The notes under the pieces: generated by a model | What the model saw: only the letters and a program-made list of their open reading frames with translations | The model's database searches: none | What the model was told of the DNA's origin: nothing | In this document: one piece after another, positions 36,956-50,153 of the stretch | Numbering within the stretch: the first letter of the stretch is position 1 | How the letters are laid out: every line of letters begins with the position of its first letter | Source: Tillandsia leiboldiana | Taxonomy: Eukaryota > Streptophyta > Magnoliopsida > Poales > Bromeliaceae | Assembly (NCBI GenBank): GCA_029204045.2 | Contig: CM055064.1 | Span: 1,171,080 to 1,235,079, forward strand | Direction of reading: 5' to 3' | Length of the DNA: 64,000 bases | Program-made: the position numbers and the translations under genes

Positions 36956-37611
36956 GGGATAATTGCCTGTGTACCCCTGAAATATGAAGAAATATCTGAT
37001 TTATCCCTTTTATTTTTTTCTTTCCAATATATCCTTCATACGTTTCACCGTTATTAAAAATACCCCTACCGTTTTCCTTTCTTAAGTTAACTAGGGTTAA
37101 ACTAGAGTTAAATAATAATCGGAGTTGAAAACTATCAGATATACCTATTTTGCCCGGGTTTAGGGTTTAGGGTTTAGGGTTTAAGATTTTTTAGGGTTTT
37201 AGGGTTTAGGGTTTAGGGTTTAGGGTTTTTTAGGGTTCTAGGGTTTAGGGTTTTAGGGTTTAGGGTTTAGGGTTTAGAGTTTTTTAGTGTTTTAGGGTTT
37301 AGGGTTTAGGATTTTTTAGGGTTCTAGGGTTTAGGATTTTAGGGTTTAGGGTTTAGAGTTTTTTAGTGTTTTAGGGTTTAGGGTTTAGGGTTTTAGGGTT
37401 TAGGGTTTTAGGATTTAGGGTATATTTGAAAGGGCAAAATAGTAATTACACACAGATAACGGCAGTTCCAAACGGTACACTAACAGAGTTTAACTTCAGG
37501 GATATTTTGGAAAGAAGTTGGAACGTAAGAAGGATAGTTTTAATATTAGCCTTCTAAGAGGGGTAAATCTGAAAACAGAGAAATTTTTAGAGGTAAGTAG
37601 GAAATTGCCCC
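36956..37611. mobile_element. Mutator-like MITE carrying plant telomere-type repeats
   Basis: The left end GGGATAATTGCCTGTGTACC and the complement of the right end GGGGCAATTTCCTACTTACC are imperfect inverted repeats. A perfect 9-base target duplication AATATTATA flanks it (36947-36955, 37612-37620), the length typical of Mutator-like elements. The middle (about 37156-37424) is a tract of TTTAGGG and near-variants such as TTTTAGGG. Confidence 0.82.
37156..37424 (+). repeat. Interstitial TTTAGGG (telomere-type) repeat tract
   Basis: About 35-40 perfect or variant units of the Arabidopsis-type plant telomere repeat, interrupted by ATTTTTTAGGG and GTTCTAGGG variants. It lies wholly inside the MITE. 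Confidence 0.93.
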
Positions 37612-37620
37612 AATATTATA

Positions 37621-39167
37621 TTAAATGTGATATTATTCTTCATCATAAATTTTAAAATATAATAAATTTCATCGTAAATTATCGTAAATTTTAAAATATT
37701 ATAAATTTTATATTTTTTTATTATTGTCTGTCACTTTATTATCTCTTGAATTTTTTTATCAATTAAGATAATGATGGATTCTTGATATAATGATTAAATA
37801 AAAAAATCTCTCCCTGCCGTTCTTCTTTGTAATTTTTGAGATGACGGCACCGATCATCTCCTTCTTCTTTTCCTTTTCATTCAACCTGATCTTTACTACT
37901 ATCACTACTGTCACCGCTACTTCCATCTCTTCTTTATTATTATTCTTTCTGCCATCATAGCTATCATAAGAGTGGTGTTGTTATCGTCGTCACCAACAGT
38001 GGCGTCGACGGCAGCAGCGGCGACAGTTACAACGGCAAGAGTAATAAGAGAGGATGGGAAGGGATGAGATAATATATATATAAATAAGAAGAAGAGGAAG
38101 AAGAACAAGAAGAAGAATGAGGGTAGGATGAAACAGCGATACGAAAAATAAAATATTTTTTAAAACATATCTAAGTATTTTTTTTCTTTTACCTTAAAAT
38201 TAGTTTGTAAAATTAATATTAAAGAATAATTTCAACTAAAAAACTAAAGAATTTTAAAAAATAAAATAATTTAGCTTATTACTCTATATCAGGAGTTTGT
38301 TAAACACTCCCTTAATAAAATAATTAAAATTATATTTATTTTAATTAAATTTATTCTTAAATAAAAACAAACTGTTTTTTTTAAAAAAAATAATATAACA
38401 ATCGTTTCAGATTTATAGTTTAAATAACAAGACTGAAACAAAACTTTCTTCGACTTTGTTCCGGTTCCAAAGTTTTGAAGAATAATAGCTTAATTTTTTT
38501 AATGAGACATCAAAAAAAAAAAAAAAAAAAATGTTAAAAATGAACTTCATTTCAAACATTTTTTAGCATAACTTGATATGTTTTATTTAATTTCAAAATT
38601 TTATGCCTTTCGAAGGCTGAGTAATATAAGTATCTGGGTATAGGCATGAGGAACGGAACAAAGCAGAAGCTGAGGCCATAAAGAAGAATTACTGCGCAAA
38701 ACATCTATTGTACCACAATCATTAATGTAAACTTCACAATAACATCACCAATATCAATATATTAATGTAAACTTCACAATAACATCACCAATATCAATAT
38801 AAATGTAAGTAGCTGTTGCCGCAGGGAAGAAGTGGTTAGCAAGCAAAATATTTCTGGAGAAGAAGCTCTAGTTAAGCTAATAAACAGACGCGGCCTACAA
38901 TGGCGATACAATGCCCGAGAGAATAGCAATACAAGAAGTAAAACATTTCCTTAGACAAATGATTAGTACATTCGTAGTCTATGTATTCCAACACATACTT
39001 CACAAGCCCAGGTCGAACAAAAATAGACGGGCTCAAGTAAATGCACTTAATAATGGCAACGGAAGCACCAGCTATATTCATAAAATTTTCTCACTTCAAC
39101 TAATAGTTTAATAGTTTAAAAATATGGAAAAAAAAGAAAAGAAAAGAAAAGAAAAGAAATTTACCGG
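37621..39167. other. AT-rich intergenic DNA and PP2C 3' flank
   Basis: No gene was seen. The open frame at 37917-38108 is low-complexity. It contains an exact tandem 40-base duplication and poly-A runs. Confidence 0.55.
38721..38800. repeat. Exact 40-bp tandem duplication
   Basis: The unit beginning ATTAATGTAAACTTCACAAT occurs at 38721-38760 and again at 38761-38800 without a mismatch. Confidence 0.95.
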
Positions 39168-42100
39168 TCATGTTTTGCTCTTAAATTTCCTCTGAGCTTT
39201 TAGGTCCACGACAATGATGGTGATGTTATCTTTACTCCCTTTCTGGAGAGCAAGCTTTGAGAGATATTCCGCGGCGGCTTGAGCTGCGGGATCGGCTCTT
39301 TCACCTCCACTTACTGTGGAGGTGGCAGATGACGATGATGGCGACGGCGAAGATGAAGAAGAAACACCACCATTCTTTTTGTGCCAAAGAAGAATCCTTC
39401 TTCGAGCTACGTCGCAGGCCTCTTCATTCGACATTACATCCCAGAGGCCATCGCTGGCTAAGATGAGGCACTCGTCTTCTTTCGTTCGCGACGCGATCGT
39501 GACTTCTGGTTCGGGAATTATCGACGGTTTCAAGTATCTATCCCCTGCATTCGACAGTAGAAAACTTACTGTTGTCCACCTATAGACTTAAAAGTGTTAA
39601 TAGTTGAGATAAATCTGAATGTTTATAATGACTAGCTGTTTCAGATTTGCAAATATGGTGTGATTGTTTTTAGTTTTTTTTTTAAAAAAAGCATAGAATA
39701 AGCACAGCGGAAACCCGCAGATCATAGTGTTAGTAATGAAAAACTAGGCTTGAATACAAAAAAAATCACACTATCTATTTCAATCTATATCAAGGACCAT
39801 GTATAGTAGTAAATTTAGAAGCATGGTATGAATCATACGCACGAGCAAGTAATATGTTGTGTACAAGGAAAGGAGGAGTAAGATCGGAGACAGCTCTGTG
39901 CAAGTGATCATGCTAACAGTCTAAATAGGGTATCGACACGGCACAGGAAGTAAAACCTTCCACTATAAAACTGATTTCCAGTTGTGATACTTCTGACTGT
40001 ACAACTTGTACAAAAATGACCTTAGCGCAAATGAGGATGCTGAGGTGACAATGTAGGAATATAGGAAAATATAGGATCAAACAACATATTTTCCCCAAGA
40101 TGGAAGTAAACCTCAATTGAGGAAGAACATGGAAATGCTAAGGCCGGCCACAATGATGAGAAGCAAATGAACTAGTGTGAAGCAGCAAGACAAACGAATA
40201 AGGGGCATAAAACAAACCATAGATGACAGAAAATAACATGTTTAGGTGAAACAAGGATCCCACTTAATTTCCTGTAAGGATTTATATAGCTGGTCTTTGT
40301 TTTGGATTAAAGCTCAGTTGAGTTGACTATCTGCTCTCGCAAGAAAAAGGGGAAACAAAAAATTTCTGGGAGATAAAGTTCAGGGTGAGTTGTGGATTCA
40401 GAGCTCTACATGTAGTATGGCTGAACCACGATAAAGGCAAAAGTCTCCTACTTTTCTCCAGGAAAAGATAAATGAGAAACAAATCTTGCCCAAAAAAACT
40501 ATCATCAGGTGATATAACTTTGATCTAGAGATTCCTAATAAATTGTGAATTTTCTAGAAAGCAGCAGCCAAGAGCACAACCCATCTCTTTATCTCAATGC
40601 CACCTACAACTTATATTATTAGTAACTAATATTTATACCTACAAAAAAGTATCAGTAAATTAAGTTAGACAGAGGAGAAGGGAAGGCAAAGCTAAAAGTG
40701 CGAGAACTACATATCTGGCAACAGATGCATCTCACTAGCTGTGGTTAAGCATGCGGAGAACTCATAAAGGTCATTGTATCAAACAAGCATACAAATAGCA
40801 TATCAGTTTATAACAAGAGAAAATCTACTTACCAATTGACCTTGACATTGCTAGAACACCGTATACGCGATAACCATTCCATTGGATCACCTTGCCTCCA
40901 GCTGCTTCTATTCTGGCATACTCATCCTCTCTATCTGGCTGAAGCCAAAAAAAAAGGAAATAGAAAGAAAAATTATCATTCTCAAGTATAAAACTTTACC
41001 AACACCAAATGCCACAGTTAGGCAATAGTAAATAAAAGATGTCTCACTTTATGATCCACCGATAATGCCATGGGTTGCTTTCCGCGACAAAGAACTGCCC
41101 TCGAATCCCCACAATTTGCTACTATGATGTGAGAAGAGCAAATGACGGCAACCACTGCAGTGGATCCTACAGTCTCTGGGGCAATGGGGTCAGAAGGCAG
41201 AGCAGAGGACAAGGTGCTGTCAGCACCAGAGTTATCCGAAGTGCTTTCCGCAAGGCTTTGTCCCACCCTTCCTCCAACCTCATCGTCAACTTTCACAAAG
41301 CATCTAGTGAAAGCCATCTCCCATTGCTTCTGCCAAATATCAGGACCATTGTTCGCATTCTTCGTCTCTTCGATCAACACGGTGTGAATTCGTTCCCGGC
41401 AGTAATTTGCAACCTTAAGAGGAAAACTCAAAACTCATTCATTCAATCTCCTAAATAAACAAATGCATTAAGTAGAAAATTGGTTTGTGGAGTATGATCC
41501 AGATTCCAGTTTTATCCTCACGCTTTCAATTGAAACAATTTAGTCCTCGAAGTTTGTCTTGTGTATCATTTAAGCCCTTCATTTAGTCTACTGTATTAAA
41601 AAGTGCTATGCCGGCACCATCAGTAGATTTTTGTGTGTCATACTTGAGATTCTATAAGGATGAAATTAAACAGATATCAAAATTCAGGGACATTGAATTC
41701 AGGTCAAACTCCAGGGTGAAAAATATAAATATTAGCATCACAAAATTGAAAACGCAGTCAAATGCCCCAGACTAAATTGTTATTATTGTAAGTTCGTAAC
41801 TCTAAGAATGAAAATGGAACCCGGCTCAAATTTGAGGGACTAGATTTATTACAAATGCTAAGCAAATTAATGAACTCTGCAAAGTATTATCAAACTTTAG
41901 GGAGAGAAAAATGATCAGCATTTTATACCTGCGAGCCACCATGGCCATCATATACCCCAAAGAAATGGCCAGGCAAGTGAGTCAAGCTCGGCTTCACGCC
42001 ATCGACAAAATGATTATCAGATAGCATCTCGATGGGAATATCATAGAACCAAGGCTTCATAACTACTGCATCTTCCATTTCTGGCCTTCTCCCGCAAATA

Positions 42101-42588
42101 GAAGTGCTACCCCATAGAGGAATATAATTCAACGAGAAAATTTTCGAAACGCTACTCCCAATAGTCCCAATATCCTGAACCGCCAGATTAACAAGGGATA
42201 TCACTTTACCGTCAGAATCGGAAGACTCGATAGTTACAATCTCAGAGCCCAATTTCCCCAATGCAGACCCTTCTATGATTTCAACACAAGAACTTATACT
42301 CTTTGCTGAACCTGAACAACTTGCTAACACTGTTTTGCTACTTAAATCTAAAACAGACTGTCCGGGCCCAATAGAGGCGGAATCTTCTTCATCGCTTACG
42401 GGTAACGTTCGAACCTCTAAATCATCACCATCCCCTCCCTCTACGAGCAATTCGGCAGCAATTCGATCGGATACCAAGCTTCCGGGTGCATCAGTTATCG
42501 ATTCAAGGTGATCAATATCCGTCGAGCTATTGCACAGTGAACTGGCCATAGTAAAAGGAAGAGGAAGTGCTAGAGTTACATCCTCCAT
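39168..42588 (-). CDS. Clade A protein phosphatase 2C (ABI1/HAB1-type), four exons
   Basis: Exons in transcript order are 42588-41929, 41413-41048, 40938-40833, 39544-39168. All are GT/AG and phases close at 502 residues. It is a Mg/Mn-dependent Ser/Thr phosphatase that holds SnRK2 kinases inactive until abscisic acid and a PYR/PYL/RCAR receptor block it. Motifs seen: PLWGSTSICGRRPEMED (about 157-173), VYDGHGG (212-218), GSTAVVAV (303-310), NCGDSRAV (320-327), DGLWDV (409-414) and GSKDNITI (480-487). Trp362 in IQWNGYRVYGVLAMSRSIGD matches the Trp lock that contacts the hormone-bound receptor, which points to clade A. Residues 1-150 are an acidic, Ser-rich extension as in HAB1. The start was set at MEDVTLALPLPF, residue 26 of the open frame, because clade A proteins begin that way. 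ABRE-like motifs upstream suggest hormone feedback. Confidence 0.93.
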
Positions 42589-43055
42589 ACTTTGCAGCTG
42601 ACGAAGCAGTAGAATATCTGAGAATCTGACGCCGCGCTCATCACAAACCCTCTCATCGCTCAAAAGAGGCTCCTTTCCACCCGTTCATCACTGTGTGGCA
42701 TGATTCCCTGGCTCGCAGTTCAGTTCACCGAAGGTGGGCTTCAGCTAGTAGCTGAATCAGCTAGGACTGAGCACTATTCCTCCTCGTGAGAATTTCGTCG
42801 AACAGCTGATGGGCAAGCGAGATCAAAGCCCAAAACCACCAATTTCCCAAACCCCCCCACCCCACAACCAAATCTAGGATGAAGTATCTTGTTCAACAGA
42901 AGAAGAACCGCACCAGCACCTGGTAAAACAACTTGCCCGGATAAAATTGGCCCCAGGAAAAGTTCAATGGGAGGGCGAAACCCTTATCGTTAAGCACGGG
43001 AGAGCGCCCTAGACAAAAAGGGCCTTTTAGGAATCACAAGAAAAACGAGGGGGAA

Positions 43056-43089
<34 letters not shown>

Positions 43090-43297
43090 AGCTTTTTCCA
43101 TCTGGTGCCCCGGATCTGAAGAAACCCATGTCAATCTCCACACAACTACATCAATCTACGGTGGTACTAGCAGTAGCAGTACACGAAACATTGAATTGAG
43201 AAAGGTAAAAAAAAGGAAAGGCAAATAAAAGAGCACCCCACCTCTCCGCTCGTTATCGCTTTCGCCCACGAGAGAGCAACAGAGAGGACAGAGAGAT

Positions 43298-43376
<79 letters not shown>

Positions 43377-44033
43377 TCTCTCTCGGTCTTATCCCCTCCC
43401 CTCCAACACACAACACAGCTCGTCGAAAGCTACACACACACTCCACCCATACAAGTAGTAGCTCCCTCTCTCTCTCTATCCCTTTGTGTTCGTGTGTGTG
43501 CTTGGGAGAAGCTAGGGTTAGTGGAGAAACACAGAGAGAGAGAGATGTGGAGGAGGAGGAGTAGGAGGAGGAAGAAGACGAAGAAGAAGAAGATGGAGAA
43601 AAGGAAGGGGGACAGGTGTCGCGCGGTGACGCAGCTCCAACTCCCAAAACGTAGCCATTTCGCCCTCCTTTTCTCTCTCTTAACGCTTTTCCCGTTTCCA
43701 CTTTTACCCCCCACCCCACCCCACCCCACCCCACCTCCAAAATAATAATAATAATAATAATAATAATAAAGTTATTGTGAAATGACCAAAAAGCCCTTCA
43801 CGCAAGGTGTCGCTAGTATCTAGCGCGCGGGCCCCACCGGTCGATGGTGAGCAGCGCGGGATCATCTGAGCCGTCGGATGAGGTTGGGGGGAACAGGTGT
43901 CCGGATGCCGGTGAGGTGGGGCCCGCGACTATGATGAGCTTGGCCAATGATGCGCATTAAAAAGAATACACGCGGCCTCTGCGGGACACGTGGCGCGGGG
44001 ATCGGGCACATGCGCGATATATATATATAATAT
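42589..44033 (-). promoter_or_regulatory. PP2C 5' flank: leader, CT/GA tract and ABRE-like motif
   Basis: Upstream of the start are a poly-A run (43060-43086), a long (GA)n tract (43300-43374), a GAA/GGA-rich stretch (43547-43600) and CCCCA repeats (43709-43735). On the plus strand ACACGTGGC (43986-43994) is a good ABRE core. More ACGTGGC words lie at about 44345 and 44526. A 5' UTR intron is possible but not resolved. Open frames in this stretch are low-complexity. Confidence 0.5.
43300..43374. repeat. (GA)n microsatellite in the PP2C leader region
   Basis: About 37 GA units, equal to CT on the sense strand, a common feature of plant 5' leaders. Confidence 0.95.
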
Positions 44034-44205
44034 GGAAAATGCTATGTGTACACTCCTTTTGGGGTGTACATTATACACCTCATCTATCTAAGGATGGGGG
44101 TGTGATGATGGATCACTCGATGTGATCCGTAAAAAATATCGTCACCATTAAAATAGTGGAGGTGTATAATGTACACCCCTTTGGGATGTACATATAGCAT
44201 TGCTC
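44034..44205. mobile_element. Micron-like MITE (family A) in the PP2C upstream region
   Basis: The left end is GGAAAATGCTATGTGTACAC and the right end is GATGTACATATAGCATTGC. The core is ATCACTCGATGTGATCCGTA. TA-rich flanks lie on both sides. Confidence 0.85.
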
Positions 44206-46798
44206 ATATAATATATAATTAATATATATATATATATATATATATATTAAGTGATGCGACCTAAACATTTCTCTACACGCTCGAGAGAAATCAAAAAAAC
44301 GATGATAATGCCGAGGCGAAGAAGCGTTCTACAGAAACCTGAATACGTGGCGCCACCCTGTTGGCTGAGAATTAAAACGTCAACCGACCAATAGCAATAA
44401 AGTAGCAATGATGTCCAACCAAGGATTACCAAAATGTACGACTATATAAAATTCTTTTTCTTATCTTTAATATCATTTTAACTTAAAAATAATCTTGTAA
44501 TTTTCGATCTAAAATCCACCAACATACGTGGCGATTAATAATATTGGACTAATTTTAAATATTTTGACGATGAATTTATATTTGTAACTTGAAGCTGACG
44601 AGATTTAACGACTACAAAAGAGTAGCTTACATTCTAAGACATGAAACTGCTGAATTATTATTAATATTAATAATTTGTTTCTGAGATGGTGTTTCAATAT
44701 ATATATATATAAACAAAGGTATAGTAGGACACAAACTTCTTTTCTTTTTTTCTTTTTTTTTCTTTTTTTTTCCTGGGGAATCAGCGTAGGCCACGTGCCT
44801 TCACTGTTGAAATTTGATGCAGCCTAAGGTTGTTGAGAGTGGGCAGGAACTCGTACCGTTCGATGCTGGATCTATCACATTCTATTTTACAATCTGCGAC
44901 TTCGCGTGCTTCGTTAGGCGTCCAGGTGATGAGACCATTTTAATAATACCGCATTACTTTACAGAGCAATGCTGTGTGCGTATTCATCACATAGTAGATG
45001 CAAATTTTGCATCTCATTATTTAAAGATCAATATTTCAAACTAATTTTATTGATATTATAAAAAGTTTTAAAAAACTATTTAAATCTTTAGATTGTGCCG
45101 TGTAAAATTTAACTTTGTGAGACGTGGATATAATAAGTTTTCGGCCTGATTCAATTTGGATGCTAAAGTTTTAATAAACTAGTAAACAAAATGTCCAAAA
45201 ACACGAGACTATTGCGTGTACCATTGAACGTATCATGGCATAGTGAGTATATAAATCAGCTTAGCGCCCACAATATAGAAGTCTACAATTAACTTAACTT
45301 AATAGGGCCAATCTCATACATGACACCTAATAGGATAGCAACAACAACAGCAACGTAAAAACACTGACCACCTACCACAAATGTGCAAAATCAGCTCCTG
45401 GACAAAATTATTGAAATAGGAGACATCATTCATCACGAAATAAACATTTGGCATAGCGGAAGCCTTACAAGTCTCTAAGCATGTTATTGATGATGAGTAG
45501 TCAATGATATTAATCGCGCTAAAATAAATGATTGATCAACCTTGTTTTCAAGTTGTTGATAAGTATCGACTGTCATGTTCATAAAAGAGAATCAACCACT
45601 GAGGGACGCAGGTCCGATACCTTCTCAACAACATTTGGAAGGATCTCTCAGAGTATAGGATGTAGCTAGAGCAGTACAATATTACCTAATCGGGGACACC
45701 TGTTGGAGGGATCTTTCCATGGATCTACCAACTCATAAAGACTCCCAAGCAACTCCTTGGAACACTCCAAGAGATGTAACACCAAGGTTTCAGTACCCAG
45801 CAAGCTAGCATTTATTGCTAACTCAGCAAACCGGAAAATACAATACATTGAAAGATGATCAGTAAATGAAAGGATAATCGATATATAGACCTGAAAATTC
45901 TTTTGGCATGTGTCAGAATTGGGGTATAATGGGGACAAAAAAATTGAAAAAAAAAAAAAAAAATCGTCCCACGCCTCTCACTGAAACGCATCCATTTCTA
46001 CCTTCGGAAGCAAACTCGACTCAAATCTCAAAGCACCGTGTGTTGGGAAAGGGATGCATTTCACTCAGACACATCTGATATATTTCTTTTCCCATTGATA
46101 TTTTACTAGTTTGTTCACGTACAACCAAAAAAAATCCATAAAAAATAAGCTTGTAAACTAAGTCAAAGACTGCAAAAAAAAAGGGTCCGCTCTTAACTCT
46201 GAGGGTGTTTGGTGTTTTAATCACAATTAGCTGAAAGAAGAACAGGTAAGAAAAAAGTAAAAGAGAAACACAAACAATAACAAGCTGGCCCTAAGTTTGC
46301 AAGGAAAACTTAATAGTCTACGATAAGAAAAAGGAGAGATAAAAATCCAATCGGACGGACATTTAACAAGAGAAGATATAACCAAAAAAAAAGGGGGGGG
46401 GATGCTAGATTACTCGGATACACATCAAACGGCAGTTAACATCTCTTATTATCATCAAACTAATTAGACCAGGAACTGCCACAAGAGAAGGCTTTTGCTT
46501 CTGCCAACCTGGGCAGCCAGGGCCGGATTACTCCCCGAATTTAGCCGTCTCCTCTCTCTCAGACAAATGCTCAACTGGGCCTTTTAATTAGGTCCTTAAT
46601 ATAGTAGCATTCTACTGTACAACTAGAAGCTGTTTTCGATTCGGTAAAATCCGTGCCAAATAGCATATTTTGCGGAGGGGAGGAAAGGAATAGGGGCAGA
46701 CCTGGCTAAAAAGAAGCAGGCCGTTCCTCACTCACCGCGTGGCGAAGGGTGTTTGCATTGGTGAACTAATTATGAGTAAGAATAATAAGGAGGGTAAC
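44206..46798. other. Intergenic DNA between the PP2C promoter and the NDR kinase 3' end
   Basis: No gene is supported. Open frames at 44814-45044 and 45666-45938 show no recognisable protein. There is a T-rich stretch at 44730-44772, (TA)n at about 44221-44247 and poly-A near 45945-45962. The last few hundred bases probably hold the kinase 3' UTR. Confidence 0.5.
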
Positions 46799-49700
46799 TT
46801 ATGGGGACATCGCATCGCCTGATGAAACCATGTGAGTGTCTGTGTCCCCTTCAGAAGATCTCCGAGAAGAGTCCACAGCCGAGTCCGCTGGTGTTGCAAA
46901 GAAAACAATTAAATTGAGAAGAGATACTCAAAACTATGAGTGATGGAACAAGTTTGCTATGAAGCACGGCCACTTTGGCCTGGATGGAGCTCCTGTAGAA
47001 GAGCCGATGAACAAAGATTTTTTTTAAAAAAAACATCAACAAGTCTTTTGTCGATATGGGCCCCTACAGCTCTCACTAACAAAAAAGCAAAAGCTTCAAA
47101 TTGGAGTTGCTACTCTTAGGATTCGAAACTTATTGCAGCCTCCCACCAGTAGATGCTAAGACTTTCGGTTTGCCAAAATGCCTACCAGATGTTTTTTTGA
47201 AGTAGAGAAACAATTTAAGCAGCCAGGCCAAATACGTACCCAGCTAAGCAATGATTATACTGTGGGTATCTCTATTTTCTAAGGCCTAGCTTGGTAATGG
47301 CTTCCTCCAGGCGCAACTGCTTTCATAAATTAGAGCCTCCCAAAACTCCAAAGGTGCTTTAGAGCTCAGCTCCTCTGATGCTAAAAAATGCTGGCGAACT
47401 GGAAACTTTTCCCATGGACGTTTCTGCCACCATTTTTTACCATTGAAGGAGCGGAGCTCCAACATGCTCTCGCAGTTTCCAGGGGTTCTAAAGCATAATA
47501 ACAGTTATGTTTGGAGAGCACCTTGCCAAAATATGCTTTTACTGGATGTTAAAAGTGATGTTACTAATACACCTATAAGCATACTCTGGGCTTCCAAGAG
47601 ATCATTCGATGAAATAAGCTAGAATGGTCAAAAGGTTAATGTATAATTGTAGAGCACAGTGTACAAATAAAAATATGCAATAAAAAGACCCCTCGAATAC
47701 ATTACCGAATATGGAATCAATTGAAGGCCGCCTTGGTGAAGCGCTTCGTTTCATATCTGCATGTTTACATTAATGAAGAATTAAGTGCTGACAAACTTAA
47801 TTGCAATATAATTATATCAGGCAAATAATTTTGACAATGAAAAGGAATAAACGAAATTCCAACAAAGTATTATACGTAGGTGGTAAAAAATCTTAAATGA
47901 AACAACTACAGTATGCAAACCTTTAAACGAGAAAATTAGAAGAATCCCAGATATAAAATCAAGGGACTCGAAGACTTTAAGCATTTTCTTATCCATTCAG
48001 TATGCAAATAATATTTCAAATACAACTGCAGAAAGCAGCAGCTGCACAAACCAAAAAATGTGTTGACTTGGAGTTAAGTTTGCATGTTCCTCTGGACAAA
48101 CTAATATAAAAAATTTCAAAACGATCCACCCATGGAAAAGGTGCATACCAAATGATTGATGCCGGCCCTTAATGGCATCGAAATTCTTGTATGTGTATCC
48201 GACGAAGCTTAGATCTTTCGCATTTAGCAACATCTGCTCACAATGTTTCAGAATAATTAATGAGAGGGGCCTGATTATATTCGAAATAAGATCATACTGA
48301 ACAATAGAACATGGGTGCCAAACAGTTGCTTAGATGAACATAAATTTTAAAATAATAACCTTAAATGCTTAACAAGAAAATCTCCGAAACGCAACTACTG
48401 TAAAATTAAGTCACATACCTTCCTTGAGGGTCCAGAACCACTCCTTACTGGAGGATCCAACTGGGGCAAAAATGAAAAAGAAAATTTAATATTAGTAAAC
48501 TTTAACAGTTGCAAAAATCTTCAGTAACCAGAACTAAAATAAATGATTAAGCTTAAGGAGAGGAGAACAGCAATTTAGTAGTTTAAACCAAGGAATTAAG
48601 TGCCGTGGCACAAGGGCGTGCCGCTCTCCGCCTGACACGGTCCGGTACGGGCACGCTTCCGTGCCGACACGTGACATGCTTGCGTGCCGATGGATACGCA
48701 TGACCTCCCAGTGAGACGTTCTGACACGTTTTTTTTTTATTCTTTTTATTCCCAATAAGCTCTTATAATATTATTTTGAAATATTTAGTCAAAAAATTAT
48801 GAATATTGGTTATATATAGCTTATTATACTCACCAATTAACATATTGATAATTTTTTTTGTATATAAAGTACAACTATACATCATAGAAAATAGAAATAA
48901 TAATAAAATTCACAAGCATAATAAATATTTAACCATATGTTTACTGTAAAACTATGTTAAAAACAAAAAAAAAAAAAAAAAAAAAAAAATCTCGGCACGG
49001 GCGATGCCCATTGTCTCGAGCGATACCCAATGGGTATCGCCGAGACCGGGGGAGGCGGAGGGTAGATACCCCCCTGTACCGTGCCCCTATTGTAGGGGCA
49101 CGGTACGTGCCGCTCGGCACGGGCGGCACTTCAATCCCTGGTTTAAACACCCTCCAAGCTCCTATAAACGAAATAGTAGAGAATAGATCAGATAAACATT
49201 AGCATGTTGAGGTGTTTTATAGGTAAGAAATACCAAAAGGCATAAACTCTCAAGTGCGTAATACTAAACACTTGAAAAGTTTAAGCATGATGGGATGAAC
49301 TGCAGAAGCAGATCCAATGAAATCTGGATTTACTTCCACAAGGATCACTAACACAACATAAATGTCGTAAAGCTACTTCAAAAGTACATAAAGAACTGTC
49401 TAACATCTGTATACTAAAAGAATTTAACTTGCTAACAAATAATAGTAAACTAGAATTTAAAATCACTGCCACCATACTTCATCAAACTTTTGGAAATTCT
49501 GTGTATCCAGTTCATCATTAACTTGGGGCTTAAAAGCTGCGTCCATTTCATAAAGCTTATCCCACAGAACATCCTTGAACCAAGGATGGGCCTGAGAAAA
49601 GAGAACCAAAATTAATTATAAAGTAAACTACAAGAAAATAAAGGAATAGCAAAGATTACTTCATGCTCATAAAATACCTTTATTTGATCTGCCCCTCCGC

Positions 49701-50100
49701 TGCCAATTCTGTGTTCGACATCACATAATAATCTGCAAATAAGATCCTTTGCCTCTGGGGACAATCTTGACTCTTCAGGAAATTTCAAATGGTTTCTCCA
49801 GTGCACAATCTGAAGCCATCGGTCAACCAACAATAAGATGGAATAAAAGTATTTTCAATTTAAAGTAAATGAATACAGAATGTCTAAGAAGCATAGCCTT
49901 AGATTGCAAAAAGTACACATTATCCACTGATACAATCACGACCATGACAATAAATAGGTAGATTAGTATAGACAGTGCCTGAAATGCAATGCATAAACTG
50001 TATGTAAACTATGAAAGTTTCAATTTAATACCAATCATTTTTTCTTTAAATTTCAGTGCCTCTCAGTCTAACTCTGTCAGAGCTTCACAACGGTTTCGGT

Positions 50101-50153
<53 letters not shown>

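Noticed and set aside
37156..37424. TTTAGGG tract as a chromosome end or fusion point
   Set aside because: It lies inside an element with inverted ends and a 9-base target duplication, and unique genes continue on both sides.
43156..43745. 194-residue minus-strand frame upstream of the PP2C
   Set aside because: It is composed of Ser/Leu runs from GA/CT microsatellites and belongs to the PP2C leader and promoter.
44814..45044. 76-residue plus-strand frame
   Set aside because: No recognised motif or hydrophobic pattern, and it ends in AT-rich DNA. There is not enough to call a gene.
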